Source: Bog-159 sp963785255 (GTDB lineage Bacteria > Acidobacteriota > Terriglobia > Bryobacterales > Bryobacteraceae). From it: 64,000 nt of DNA. Below, piece by piece: positions 56,557 to 64,000 of this stretch (the stretch's first letter is position 1; each line of letters opens with the position of its first letter). The notes below the pieces were generated by a model. That model saw nothing but the letters and a program-made list of their open reading frames with translations, was not told where the DNA came from and ran no database searches. The stretch lies in assembly GCA_963785255.1 (NCBI GenBank), contig CAWAUR010000011.1, forward strand, positions 496,001-560,000. The letters are read 5' to 3'. The position numbers and the translations under genes are program-made.

Positions 56557-57657
56557 TCAGGCATCGGTGGTCCCGGTCGCGCGCAAGGTACGGGCCGCCG
56601 CCGGAGTCTTGGCCGCCTGCGCCCGCTGGGTCCTGAAGCTCAACTCCAATGTCAAATAGATCACCGGCGCGATCAGGCCCAGCATCAACGCCGCCATCAA
56701 TTGCAGCGGAATATTGGGCGCCGACGGCCGTTCCGGCACGATGCCCGGATCGATGATCTTCAACCGTTCGCTGCGATACCCGCGGTCCGATCGCACCTGG
56801 TTCAAGCGCGCTTCCGCGGCCTGATACGCATCCTGGCTGGCGATGCGTTCGGCTTTCACGCGGTCGCGATCGGCAAGACGGCGTCCCAATAGCTCTTCCT
56901 TAGCGTTTAGTTCCCGGTCCACCTGCGCGAGCTGTTTGCGCAACGTCTCGGCGCGCGCGCTATTCGCGGCGGCTTCCGCTCCGCCCGCCGACGCGTCCGC
57001 CTCCGCGCGGAACACGGAACGCTCCAGGGTAGCCTTCAGCTCGGCCCCGCTTTGTAGATCTTGTTGCAAACCGTCGACGGGTTCTTGCGCCACAATCCGA
57101 GCCCAAGCGGCTTCGCTCCGCTCCAGGCGTCCGCGCGCTTCCGCCTCCTGCTTTTCGATGGTCTGCGACAGATCCTGATCGGCTTCCTGATCCACGGAGC
57201 GGCTCAGCTTCACGGTTTCCTCGCCCAGGTATTGCGCCAGCGCCTGCGCGGCCTTAGGGTCCGGAAGAGTCACTTTAATCTCCAGGATCTTCGTGTCGCG
57301 TACCATGCCGGCTTTCAGGATTCCCGCCTTGAGCGATTCCACCGGCCGGTCCGGGAATCGCCGCCGCAACTGAAATTTGTCGAGCGCCCGCAGGAACAAG
57401 CTATCGCTCCCCGCGAAATGTTCATAAGTCTTAAGTGACTCGAGGTAAATAGGACTTACTCCCAACGCGCTGCGGATATCCGTGCCGGCGGGTGGCTCTA
57501 TGAGAATGCGGCAGGTGGCCGTATATTGTTTTGCGCGAGTGAGACTGACCGCCAGCACGAGGGCCACGGCGATGGCGCAAGTCACCGCGATGAATCGCCA
57601 GCGCGAAATCAAAAAGCTCAGATACCGGTAAGTGTTTACAGATTCCGCTGTGCCCAT
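56557..57657 (-). CDS. Wzz/polysaccharide co-polymerase-like chain length determinant
   Basis: 366 residues. Two TMs flank a large periplasmic coiled-coil region: N-terminal FIAVTCAIAVALVLAVSLTRA and C-terminal LMAALMLGLIAPVIYLTLEL. The Wzz-type sequence YTATCRILIEPP follows TM1, and a Pro-rich stretch DPGIVPERPSAPNIP precedes TM2, the family hallmark. Long heptad-rich helices (LERSEAAWARIVAQEP; QVDRELNAKEELLGRRLADRDRVKAERIASQDAYQAAEARL) fill the middle. No cytosolic tyrosine kinase domain. Controls chain length of an exported polysaccharide together with the adjacent Wzy-like protein. Divergent from the ligase-like gene with 29 bases between starts. Confidence 0.87.
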   Translation of the reverse strand: MGTAESVNTYRYLSFLISRWRFIAVTCAIAVALVLAVSLTRAKQYTATCRILIEPPAGTDIRSALGVSPIYLESLKTYEHFAGSDSLFLRALDKFQLRRRFPDRPVESLKAGILKAGMVRDTKILEIKVTLPDPKAAQALAQYLGEETVKLSRSVDQEADQDLSQTIEKQEAEARGRLERSEAAWARIVAQEPVDGLQQDLQSGAELKATLERSVFRAEADASAGGAEAAANSARAETLRKQLAQVDRELNAKEELLGRRLADRDRVKAERIASQDAYQAAEARLNQVRSDRGYRSERLKIIDPGIVPERPSAPNIPLQLMAALMLGLIAPVIYLTLELSFRTQRAQAAKTPAAARTLRATGTTDA

Positions 57658-57686
57658 CAGCGCGCCTGTGAGATAGTGTAGCCTAT

Positions 57687-59558
57687 ATGGCCGTGCTGCT
57701 GGCCGTCGTCATGGCCATAATTCCCCTGGCGATCGCCCCCGGACTGTTTTTTTACTTCGATGTTACACCTAAGACGGTGGCACTGTTGCTGGGGACCGCC
57801 GGGGCGTTACTCTGGTGGGCGGTCCGCGGCGGCCAGAGTGGGATCTATCGCGCATCGCGCGCGGCGCGTTGGTTCACGGTGGCGCTCTGCGGCATGTCGC
57901 TGTCGCTAGTGGTTTCAACGCTGGCTTCCACCAATCCCGTCTTGTCGTTGGGCGGCAGCAGTTGGCGCTACTGGGGCCTGGTCACGCAGCTTGCCGCACT
58001 GGGCTTTGCGTACTTATTGGCTGCGAGTTGCATGGGGCGGCGCGACTGGTTGCGCACCGTGCTGCGCGGCATCGCGGCCAGCGGACTGCTGGTCGCGTTC
58101 TACGGAATCGCGCAATATTTCGGATGGGACCTGTGGCTGGATTCACGCGGCTATCACGCAGGCGAGGGAATCTGGGCCATCGTGCGGCCGCCCTCCACGC
58201 TGGGTCATGCGGATTACTCCGCGAATTACCTGCTGTTCGTAGTGTTCGCGGCCATGGCGCTGGCGGCGCTCGAAGCGAGAGGTGCCTGGCGATGGCTGGC
58301 GTGGGCCACGGTAGCCGCCGGTTCGGTAGCCATCGTCCTAAGTGGCACCCGCGCCGCACTGCTAGGACTTATTGTGGGGCAGGCTCTCAGCCTGCGGCGG
58401 CCTCGTAGGCCGCCATGTAACTTAGAGGCGCCTCGATCGCCCACGATAATCATCGCGCTAGCAATCCTTGTAGCGTCCGCCCTCTTCTACCTCTCCCCCG
58501 CCGGCGACCGCCTCCGCGCCCGCGTCCATTGGGCGTTCGACGAACCTGCCGGAGGCGCACGTCTGCTCCTCTGGCGTGACAGCCTGCGCATGGCCGGCGC
58601 CCGCCCGCTCGCAGGCTTCGGACCGGAAACATTCATCGCCAATTTCGCCCGCCATCAATCGGCGGATCTAAGCCGCGCGTTCCCGGATTTCTACCACGAA
58701 TCGCCGCATAACATCCTGATCGACGCACTGGTAGCGCAAGGCATTGCGGGACCCGCCCTGCTCGCAATGCTGGCTGCTGCCGGATTTATGGCCGCCTGGC
58801 AACTCCGCCGGAATCGCATAGCTGTCGCCCTGGCCGCCGGACTCGCAGCCATGACCATCAGCCAACAGTTCACCAGCTTTACCATGCCCACCGCCTTGGC
58901 TTACTATGCGGCCATCGCTATGCTGGTGTCACTGACCATGGGAACAAATCCGTCACCGCAGCCGGTCCGCCGGCGGCTCCGCATGGCTGTGGCAGTGCCA
59001 ATCGCGGCCTTGCTTACGTTAGTCGCCATGCGGCTCACAGCCGCCGAGACTAACCTTGCCCAAGTGCAGCGAGATCTGGGCACCGGCCATGTCGGGGACG
59101 CAGTCAGCCGTTATGCGGAATACCAAAACTGGCGCTGGCCCTTCGCGGGCGCCGATCTTTGGTACTCGCGGCGTTTGGCGCAGATCGCCGGAAGCCAAGC
59201 CCCGCGCATCGTCCGCATGCAGGCCTTCGCAGAGGCAGGGCGCGCGGCCCAACGCGCCACTGAAACCGGTGAAGCCAGATTTAACACTTACTACAATCTG
59301 GCCGCATACTATGCCGCGCGCAATGACTTTCCGCGCACCGAAGCCAGCTTACGCGCCGCCATTGCGGTGGCTCCGAATTGGTTCAAGACCCACTGGATGC
59401 TGGCGCAGGTGCTGGAAGCTGCCTCCCGCATCAGAGAGGCGCAAGCCGAAGCCGCCACGGCCGTGTCTCTCGATGGCGGCAAGCATCCCGAAGTGACCAG
59501 TACTCTGGCGCGCATACGCGCCACGGCGGCCGCCTCTCCGGCTTCGCAGCACAAGTAA
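57687..59558 (+). CDS. O-antigen ligase-like membrane protein with TPR-like C-terminus
   Basis: 623 residues. About 11-12 helices (LAVVMAIIPLAIAPGLFFYF, ALLLGTAGALLWWAV, LAIAILVASALFYL-like and others) and the Wzy/WaaL periplasmic motif SGTRAALLGL then RLLLWRDSLRMAGARPLAGFGPETF followed by HESPHNILIDALVAQGI, with the conserved R and H. The C-terminal ~150 residues are helical, TPR-like (FNTYYNLAAYYAARNDF; TEASLRAAIAVAPNWFKTHW; LAQVLEAASRIREAQAEAATA). Between two helices, about residues 230-245 (GQALSLRRPRRPP), lies a family A repeat read in frame. Inner membrane; role in polysaccharide transfer or polymerisation. Only 29 bases separate it from the divergent Wzz-like gene. Confidence 0.87.
   Translation: MAVLLAVVMAIIPLAIAPGLFFYFDVTPKTVALLLGTAGALLWWAVRGGQSGIYRASRAARWFTVALCGMSLSLVVSTLASTNPVLSLGGSSWRYWGLVTQLAALGFAYLLAASCMGRRDWLRTVLRGIAASGLLVAFYGIAQYFGWDLWLDSRGYHAGEGIWAIVRPPSTLGHADYSANYLLFVVFAAMALAALEARGAWRWLAWATVAAGSVAIVLSGTRAALLGLIVGQALSLRRPRRPPCNLEAPRSPTIIIALAILVASALFYLSPAGDRLRARVHWAFDEPAGGARLLLWRDSLRMAGARPLAGFGPETFIANFARHQSADLSRAFPDFYHESPHNILIDALVAQGIAGPALLAMLAAAGFMAAWQLRRNRIAVALAAGLAAMTISQQFTSFTMPTALAYYAAIAMLVSLTMGTNPSPQPVRRRLRMAVAVPIAALLTLVAMRLTAAETNLAQVQRDLGTGHVGDAVSRYAEYQNWRWPFAGADLWYSRRLAQIAGSQAPRIVRMQAFAEAGRAAQRATETGEARFNTYYNLAAYYAARNDFPRTEASLRAAIAVAPNWFKTHWMLAQVLEAASRIREAQAEAATAVSLDGGKHPEVTSTLARIRATAAASPASQHK
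58374..58414 (+). repeat. Family A copy inside the ligase gene, in frame
   Basis: GTGGGGCAGGC then TCTCAGCCTGCGGCGGCC and TCGTAGGCCGCC, nearly the same 41 bases as at 56449. Reads as VGQALSLRRPRRPP, a basic loop between two hydrophobic segments (AALLGLI and IIIALAILVASALF). The TAG in it is out of frame, so the gene stays open. Confidence 0.88.
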
Positions 59559-59621
59559 ATTCTTGCGCCGGAGCTTGGGTTGGTGTAAGTGGATCGACTA
59601 GAATCAAAGCGGAGGGGTTCA

Positions 59622-60455
59622 ATGCGAACGGCGAGGTTGGTTCTTGGGGCTATGGCGTTGGCCTCCGTGGCATTCTCCCAGTCGCCCACAGTGAACGCTG
59701 GAGGTATCGTCAACGACGCCAATTACTCCACCCAAGGCGTGGCGCCCGGTTCCATCGCGGGTATCTTCGGCACGAACCTGGCGAGCCAGGTGGCGATAGG
59801 AGACACCATTCCGCTTTCGGGCACCCTGGACACGCTAAAATCGGTCACCTTCGGGGGCGTGCCTGCCGGGCTGTATTTCGTCCAGCCGGGACAGATCAAT
59901 GTGCAGGTCCCGTACGAGACCCTGGCTGCGGGCGCTACCAGCGCCACGGTCAACGTGGTAGTTACTACCACGGCCGGTTCGTCGGCGCCCCAACCCGTGA
60001 CCATACTGCCGGCCGTGCCGGGTATCTTCACGGTGAATGAGAGCGGAACCGGACCGGCCATCGCCACCGACAACGACGATAACGAGATCGCCGCGCCGGT
60101 TGGTTCGATCAACGGACTAAGCACGCACCCCATCTCCATCAGCTCGGGACATGCCTTGATCATCTGGTGCACGGGCTTGGGCGCGGTGACGCCGTCTCTC
60201 GCCGATAATGCCAATTCGTATAATCCCGACGGTAGCTTCACCTTGCGATCGACGGTTCTTACACCCTCAGTCACGGTCGGCGGCGTTCCGGTAAAGACTG
60301 TCTACTCGTCGGTCCTGTCTCCGCAGTTTGTAAGTGAGTATCAAATCGGAGTAGGACTGGATCCTTCCACCCCTACCGGAGATGCCATCCCGGTGCAAAT
60401 CACCATCAACGGCATCACCACGTCGAATCAGGTGACCATTGCGGTGGCCCCGTAG
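59622..60455 (+). CDS. Small secreted TIGR03437-like protein
   Basis: 277 residues from ATG 59622, with GGAGG 6 bases upstream. Signal peptide TARLVLGAMALASVAFSQ. The rest is one module: NAGGIVNDANYSTQGVAPGSIAGIFGTNLA, VTFGGVPAGLYFVQPGQINVQVP, ATVNVVVTTTAGSSAPQPVTI, PGIFTVNESGTGPAIATDN, WCTGLGAVTPSLADN and VTVGGVPVKTVYSSVLSPQF. This beta-rich pattern is the Solibacter-type C-terminal domain, here free-standing and probably two Ig-like folds. The same module ends the FG-GAP protein at 39467. Extracellular or envelope; function unknown. Its TAG stop is part of a family A repeat. Confidence 0.82.
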   Translation: MRTARLVLGAMALASVAFSQSPTVNAGGIVNDANYSTQGVAPGSIAGIFGTNLASQVAIGDTIPLSGTLDTLKSVTFGGVPAGLYFVQPGQINVQVPYETLAAGATSATVNVVVTTTAGSSAPQPVTILPAVPGIFTVNESGTGPAIATDNDDNEIAAPVGSINGLSTHPISISSGHALIIWCTGLGAVTPSLADNANSYNPDGSFTLRSTVLTPSVTVGGVPVKTVYSSVLSPQFVSEYQIGVGLDPSTPTGDAIPVQITINGITTSNQVTIAVAP

Positions 60456-60674
60456 GACAGGCCTCCGGGCCTGTCCCTCGACTCTCTACATTCTGCCGGC
60501 TGATGTGGGGCAGGCACTCTGCCTGCGCGGCCTCAAAGGCCCGCTCTTTGGCGAGCAACGCTCGCCTCGGACAGGCCCCGGGCCAGGCGCCAGGGCCTGT
60601 CCTTAGCTTTCAGCCACCAGGGCCGCCCAGGCAGGCGGCCTGCGAGGCCGCCGCAGGCTGCGAGCCTGCCCCAC
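60452..60674. repeat. Large family A composite; no gene
   Basis: Starts GTAGGACAGGCCTCCGGGCC, containing the TAG stop of the TIGR03437-like gene; continues GTGGGGCAGGCACTCTGCC, GCGGCCTCAAAGGCCCG, GGCGAGCAACGCTCGCC, GGACAGGCCCCGGGCC and GGGCCTGTCC, GGCGGCCTGCGAGGCCGCC and ends GCAGGCTGCGAGCCTGCCCC. The longest array in the window. The further 60675-60816 region holds only the receptor promoter. Confidence 0.85.
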
Positions 60675-60740
60675 AAACTAACCGCGAATCTCAGACAAAC
60701 GGGGACATTTCTACTTTGCCGAAAATGCCGCATACCCCCC

Positions 60741-60769
60741 TTGACAACGGTACGCATCCGTGTTTAACC
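60741..60769 (+). promoter_or_regulatory. Candidate promoter of the TonB receptor gene
   Basis: TTGACA at 60741-60746, 16-base spacer, then TTTAAC (60763-60768) as a weak -10, about 48 bases before the ATG at 60817. The GGAGGGGAG before the ATG is a strong ribosome binding site. Confidence 0.5.
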
Positions 60770-60816
60770 TAACGCGACGTGCTTGTTTTCAGGCACCACG
60801 TTTTGGAGGGGAGCTC

Positions 60817-63800
60817 ATGTTAAACCGAGTGCGACTGAGTGTGTCGCTGTTGTGCATCGCAGCATTGGGAGCGGTCCCGGGGAGGGCCCAAGTGCCGGTG
60901 GGATCGCTAATCGGCGTCGTGCATGACCAGAGCGGGGGCGTCATGCAAGGGGCCACCGTCACAGTAACCAGCAAGGATACGGGCCGCGAGCGGCAGGTGG
61001 TTTCGGCCGCCGACGGCTCATTCCGGGTAGCGCCTTTGATTCCGGGAGGGTACACCGTCAAAGCAGCGGCTTCCGGCTTCCGCACCCTGATCGAAAGCGC
61101 CACCGTGCAGGTGGGCCAGACCACCACGGTGGACTTGGCTATGTCGGTAGGCGCCGCGACCGAAGTGGTCAGCGTGCAGGGCGAGGCTTCCCAGATCAAT
61201 TACGACAGTCAAACGATTGGCGGCGTGATCACGCGGCAGGAGATCGAGAACCTGCCCCTCAACGGCCGCAGCTTTCTTAACCTGGCGATGCTAGAACCCG
61301 GTGTGACTGTCTCGGCCAATAACGTGGGCCAGTACAACCGGCTGTTCGACGTAAATATCCTGGGCGCCGATTCCGGCAATGGATCGGTCCGCATCACAGT
61401 GGACGGCGCCACTATCGCCGACTCGGTCACCGGCGGCACGCAACAGAATTTCTCGCAGGAGGTGGTGCAGGAGTTTCAACTGTCTTCCACCAATCTGGAT
61501 CTTTCCAATGCCATCGGCGCCGGCGGCGCTATCAATATCGCCACGCGCGGCGGCACCAACCAGTTCCACGGCAGCGTCTATTTCTTCGATCGCGACCACG
61601 ATTTTTCGGCGTATCCGTATCTGCAGCGAGATCCCAACGAGCCGGCCAGCCCGTTCTTTGCGCGGCGCCAGTCGGGCTTCGATTTCGGCGGACCGATCAA
61701 GAAGGACAAGCTGTTCTTCTACAGCTCGTACGAGCACACCAACCAAGTCGGGGTCTATAGCGAGGTTCCCAGCGATCCGCTGTTTCAAGCGTTTTCGTCG
61801 TACGCCGCCAGCCCCTTCCATGAGAATGAGCTCACTGAGCGGTTCGACTGGCTGATCAATGCCAAGCACACCGCTTCGTTGCGCTATTCCCACGACGGCA
61901 ACAACGGCTATGCTCCGCCCGGCGGCGGCGACCTGCCATCGGACTGGGACGTCAACACGAACTGGGCCGATTCCGGAGTGTTCGGACTCACCAGCACACT
62001 GAATCCCAGCACCGCCAACGAATTCCGTTATTCCTATACCTACTGGTCTAATTACAACAATCCTCCGACGGCCTCCGAATGTCCGGCGCCCTGCATCGGC
62101 TTAGGACTGCCGAATATCAGTATCGTGGGCGTATCTAACTTCACCATCGGCAACGCCACTAATGCGCCGCAAAGCCGCTTACTGCGCCGGCATATCTTCT
62201 CGGATAACGTGAGCAAGACCAAAGGCGGTCACTCCATGAAATTCGGCGCTTACTGGGAGTATCAATATGGCGTCGGAACTTATGCCTATGCCGCGCCGGC
62301 CGCGGGTGAGGTATTCTCGCCCGAGATCGTGCAAGGTATCAACGGGTTTCTGGCGCAGGCGGGGCTAGGACAATACGCGGTGAACGTGCCGTCCACTTAT
62401 ACCAGCATCAACGATATCCTGCAACTTCCGGTCGCCGGATTCGACATGGGGGTTGGAGATATCAACCAGCCGCCGTTGTATAACCACGGCAATGCCGACC
62501 ATGACAATACCTTCCATTTTTTCTGGCAGGATAATTGGCGCATGAAGCCGCGATTCACGCTGATTTACGGGCTGGGTTATACTTACGAGAGTAACGCTCT
62601 CAATTACGATCTTACGATGCCTCAGTATCTCTACCCTATTTTCGGCGCGGGGAGCAAACAACATCAGCCAACCAATTTCAGCCCAATGTTAGGCTTCGCC
62701 TGGACAGTGACGAGTGACAATAAGACTGTGGTTCGCGGTGGCGCGGGCATCTATTACGACACTCTCAACATAGAAGAGCGCTTGATTGAGCGCGCTATGT
62801 TGGGTCCGAATGGAACAGGACGGGCCTTGTTGCCGGACAGCCTCTTCTTCCCGCAGATTTTTGCACTCAACAAATGGAACTCGCTGCCGGCCCCCATACA
62901 GCCCACCGGTCTGGCCAGCAATCCGTTGGCGTCTCAATATGGCTTGCCGGGCATTACCAACTTTACGGAGGCCGAACTGCTTCAGCTCATTCCGAGTTTC
63001 TACCAGGGAGCCCAGGCCGAGCTTGGACCTCCCAACAATACCAGCCTGGCCATCCGCAACATCAACGTCTTCAAGACGGGCCAAGATATCATGACGAACG
63101 ATTTCCGCCCGCCTTTCTCCGAGCACGCCAGCATCGGTGTGCAGCGCGAGGTGAGGACCGATTTCGTGGTGACCGCGGACTTCGTATACCGGCTTTACCT
63201 GCACCTGCCGATTCGCTACGAAGATCTGAATCATTACTTCAGCACCGCCGGTCCGGTCATACCGGCGTGCACCGGCGCCCAGGCGGAAGATCCCACGGCG
63301 CAATGCTCCACCGGCCCCATCCAGGGCATCGTCAGCGGCGGGCGTTCGCATTATGAAGGACTGCTCCTCAAGGCCAACAAGCGCTTTTCGCACCGCACCG
63401 CCGGTCAGTTATCGTATGCCTATTCCAACCTGGTTGGCTTCAACGGCGTGGTGGACGATAGCAATTGGTTCGCGTCCGTCGGGCCGCAGGCCGGTCATCA
63501 ACTTCTCACCGGCTCCCTGGTCGTGGATCTACCCTGGGGCTTCACCATTTCCGGCATCACCTCGTATCAAAGCCTCGGGCCGATCGAGCCGTACATATCG
63601 GGCGTGGATTTGAACGGCAACGGCGCCTTTGAAACCGGACTGACCAGCGGCACTCCGCTGCCGGGTATCGGCTTCAACCAATTAGGTGTAAATAGCGGAC
63701 CGGGTGAACTCACTAAGCTGGTGAATCAGTTTAATGCAAGCAACCCGAACCTGCAGCTTGGGTTGCCGCCAAGCTGGTCGTACCCGCGCAGCTTCAACTC

Positions 63801-64000
63801 GCAGGATATCCGCCTGACCAAGGTATTCAATCTGGGCACCGAACGCGCCAAGCTATCGCTGATCGGCGAGTGTTTCAACGTGTTCAACATCGCCAACCTG
63901 GGAGGGTATAGCTACAATCTGACTCCGGCGGCCACCTCCGCCGCGGCAGCGGTGAACAGCGCCGGATTCGGCGTGCCCACCGTCCGCGACTCGAACGTAT
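60817..64000 (+). CDS. TonB-dependent receptor, Oar-like, with N-terminal carboxypeptidase-regulatory domain (3' truncated)
   Basis: Outer-membrane receptor, at least 1061 residues, running off the window. Signal peptide VSLLCIAALGAVPGRA. A carboxypeptidase-regulatory-like domain (28-105) reads GSLIGVVHDQSGGVMQGATVTV, DGSFRVAPLIPGGYTVKAAASGF. The plug follows with GGVITRQEIENLPLNGRSFLNLAMLEPG, NGSVRITVDGATIADS and a GGTNQFHG segment, then a long beta-barrel with repeated aromatic strands (SLRYSHDGNNGY, EFRYSYTYWSNYN, FHFFWQDNWRMKPRF). Such proteins are abundant in Solibacter-type genomes and probably take up plant polymers or other large substrates. No TonB/ExbBD gene is nearby. The frame is uninterrupted to the end. 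Confidence 0.92.
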   Translation, partial: MLNRVRLSVSLLCIAALGAVPGRAQVPVGSLIGVVHDQSGGVMQGATVTVTSKDTGRERQVVSAADGSFRVAPLIPGGYTVKAAASGFRTLIESATVQVGQTTTVDLAMSVGAATEVVSVQGEASQINYDSQTIGGVITRQEIENLPLNGRSFLNLAMLEPGVTVSANNVGQYNRLFDVNILGADSGNGSVRITVDGATIADSVTGGTQQNFSQEVVQEFQLSSTNLDLSNAIGAGGAINIATRGGTNQFHGSVYFFDRDHDFSAYPYLQRDPNEPASPFFARRQSGFDFGGPIKKDKLFFYSSYEHTNQVGVYSEVPSDPLFQAFSSYAASPFHENELTERFDWLINAKHTASLRYSHDGNNGYAPPGGGDLPSDWDVNTNWADSGVFGLTSTLNPSTANEFRYSYTYWSNYNNPPTASECPAPCIGLGLPNISIVGVSNFTIGNATNAPQSRLLRRHIFSDNVSKTKGGHSMKFGAYWEYQYGVGTYAYAAPAAGEVFSPEIVQGINGFLAQAGLGQYAVNVPSTYTSINDILQLPVAGFDMGVGDINQPPLYNHGNADHDNTFHFFWQDNWRMKPRFTLIYGLGYTYESNALNYDLTMPQYLYPIFGAGSKQHQPTNFSPMLGFAWTVTSDNKTVVRGGAGIYYDTLNIEERLIERAMLGPNGTGRALLPDSLFFPQIFALNKWNSLPAPIQPTGLASNPLASQYGLPGITNFTEAELLQLIPSFYQGAQAELGPPNNTSLAIRNINVFKTGQDIMTNDFRPPFSEHASIGVQREVRTDFVVTADFVYRLYLHLPIRYEDLNHYFSTAGPVIPACTGAQAEDPTAQCSTGPIQGIVSGGRSHYEGLLLKANKRFSHRTAGQLSYAYSNLVGFNGVVDDSNWFASVGPQAGHQLLTGSLVVDLPWGFTISGITSYQSLGPIEPYISGVDLNGNGAFETGLTSGTPLPGIGFNQLGVNSGPGELTKLVNQFNASNPNLQLGLPPSWSYPRSFNSQDIRLTKVFNLGTERAKLSLIGECFNVFNIANLGGYSYNLTPAATSAAAAVNSAGFGVPTVRDSNV

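Noticed and set aside
56448..56564. N-terminal 39 residues of the Wzy-like frame
   Set aside because: Encoded entirely by a family A repeat; unlikely to be part of the ancestral protein, though translation through it cannot be excluded.
60452..60816. Structured regulatory RNA upstream of the TonB receptor
   Set aside because: All strong hairpins are family A modules found elsewhere at gene ends; no unique conserved element seen.

Overview
The window is GC-rich and reads as a chromosomal segment of an acidobacterium of the Bryobacterales / Candidatus Solibacter type. This is inferred from family content: two ADOP-type duplicated permeases (one with a PadR regulator), a VWA protein of the acidobacterial type, a GloVer-repeat protein, two proteins with the Solibacter-type C-terminal domain (TIGR03437-like), a PknB-type kinase fused to PD40 propeller repeats, an ECF sigma / anti-sigma pair, and an Oar-like TonB-dependent receptor. 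No rRNA, tRNA or CRISPR array was seen.

Layout. 1-12 kb: the 3' part of gnd coupled to a PfkB sugar kinase, then (minus strand) an ADOP permease, an SGLT-type symporter, an MFSD1-like MFS transporter, and a second ADOP permease behind its PadR repressor. 11-16 kb: a DUF2950/DUF3300 pair and a histidine kinase / NarL-type regulator / DUF4118-like membrane protein operon. 16-25 kb: GloVer protein, trxC, a toxin-antitoxin module inside an imperfect 217-bp duplication, a DUF362 protein with a secreted partner, and a diguanylate cyclase. 25-33 kb: RmlD, VWA protein, AlkA-like glycosylase, a complete ISKra4-like insertion sequence with 9-bp target duplication, a Ser/Thr kinase and a ZIP transporter. 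33-43 kb: two unknown genes, a P1 peptidase, ECF sigma / anti-sigma, an orphan ABC ATPase, an eroded hicBA module, a long FG-GAP repeat protein and a DtxR regulator. 43-54 kb: an unrecognised 1178-residue receptor-like membrane protein, LOG-family protein with LpxD, a tandem universal stress protein and cobalamin-dependent MetH. 54-64 kb: glycosyltransferase / Wzy-like / Wzz-like cluster, a divergent O-antigen-ligase-like TPR protein, a small TIGR03437-like secreted protein and a TonB receptor that runs off the end.

The most unusual feature is a set of palindromic interspersed repeats (called A, B, C and D here). Many copies touch or contain the stop codon of the neighbouring gene. Two A copies sit in frame inside metH and an O-antigen-ligase gene, and a third supplies the C-terminus of a hypothetical protein. 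Other second-look items are a frameshifted antitoxin with a C6 tract, the duplicated toxin/DUF362 relict, a -1 slippery heptamer and in-frame amber codon in the IS, the hicBA relict, and a tandem 13-mer operator upstream of padR. All family calls come from reading the translations; no database search was run.
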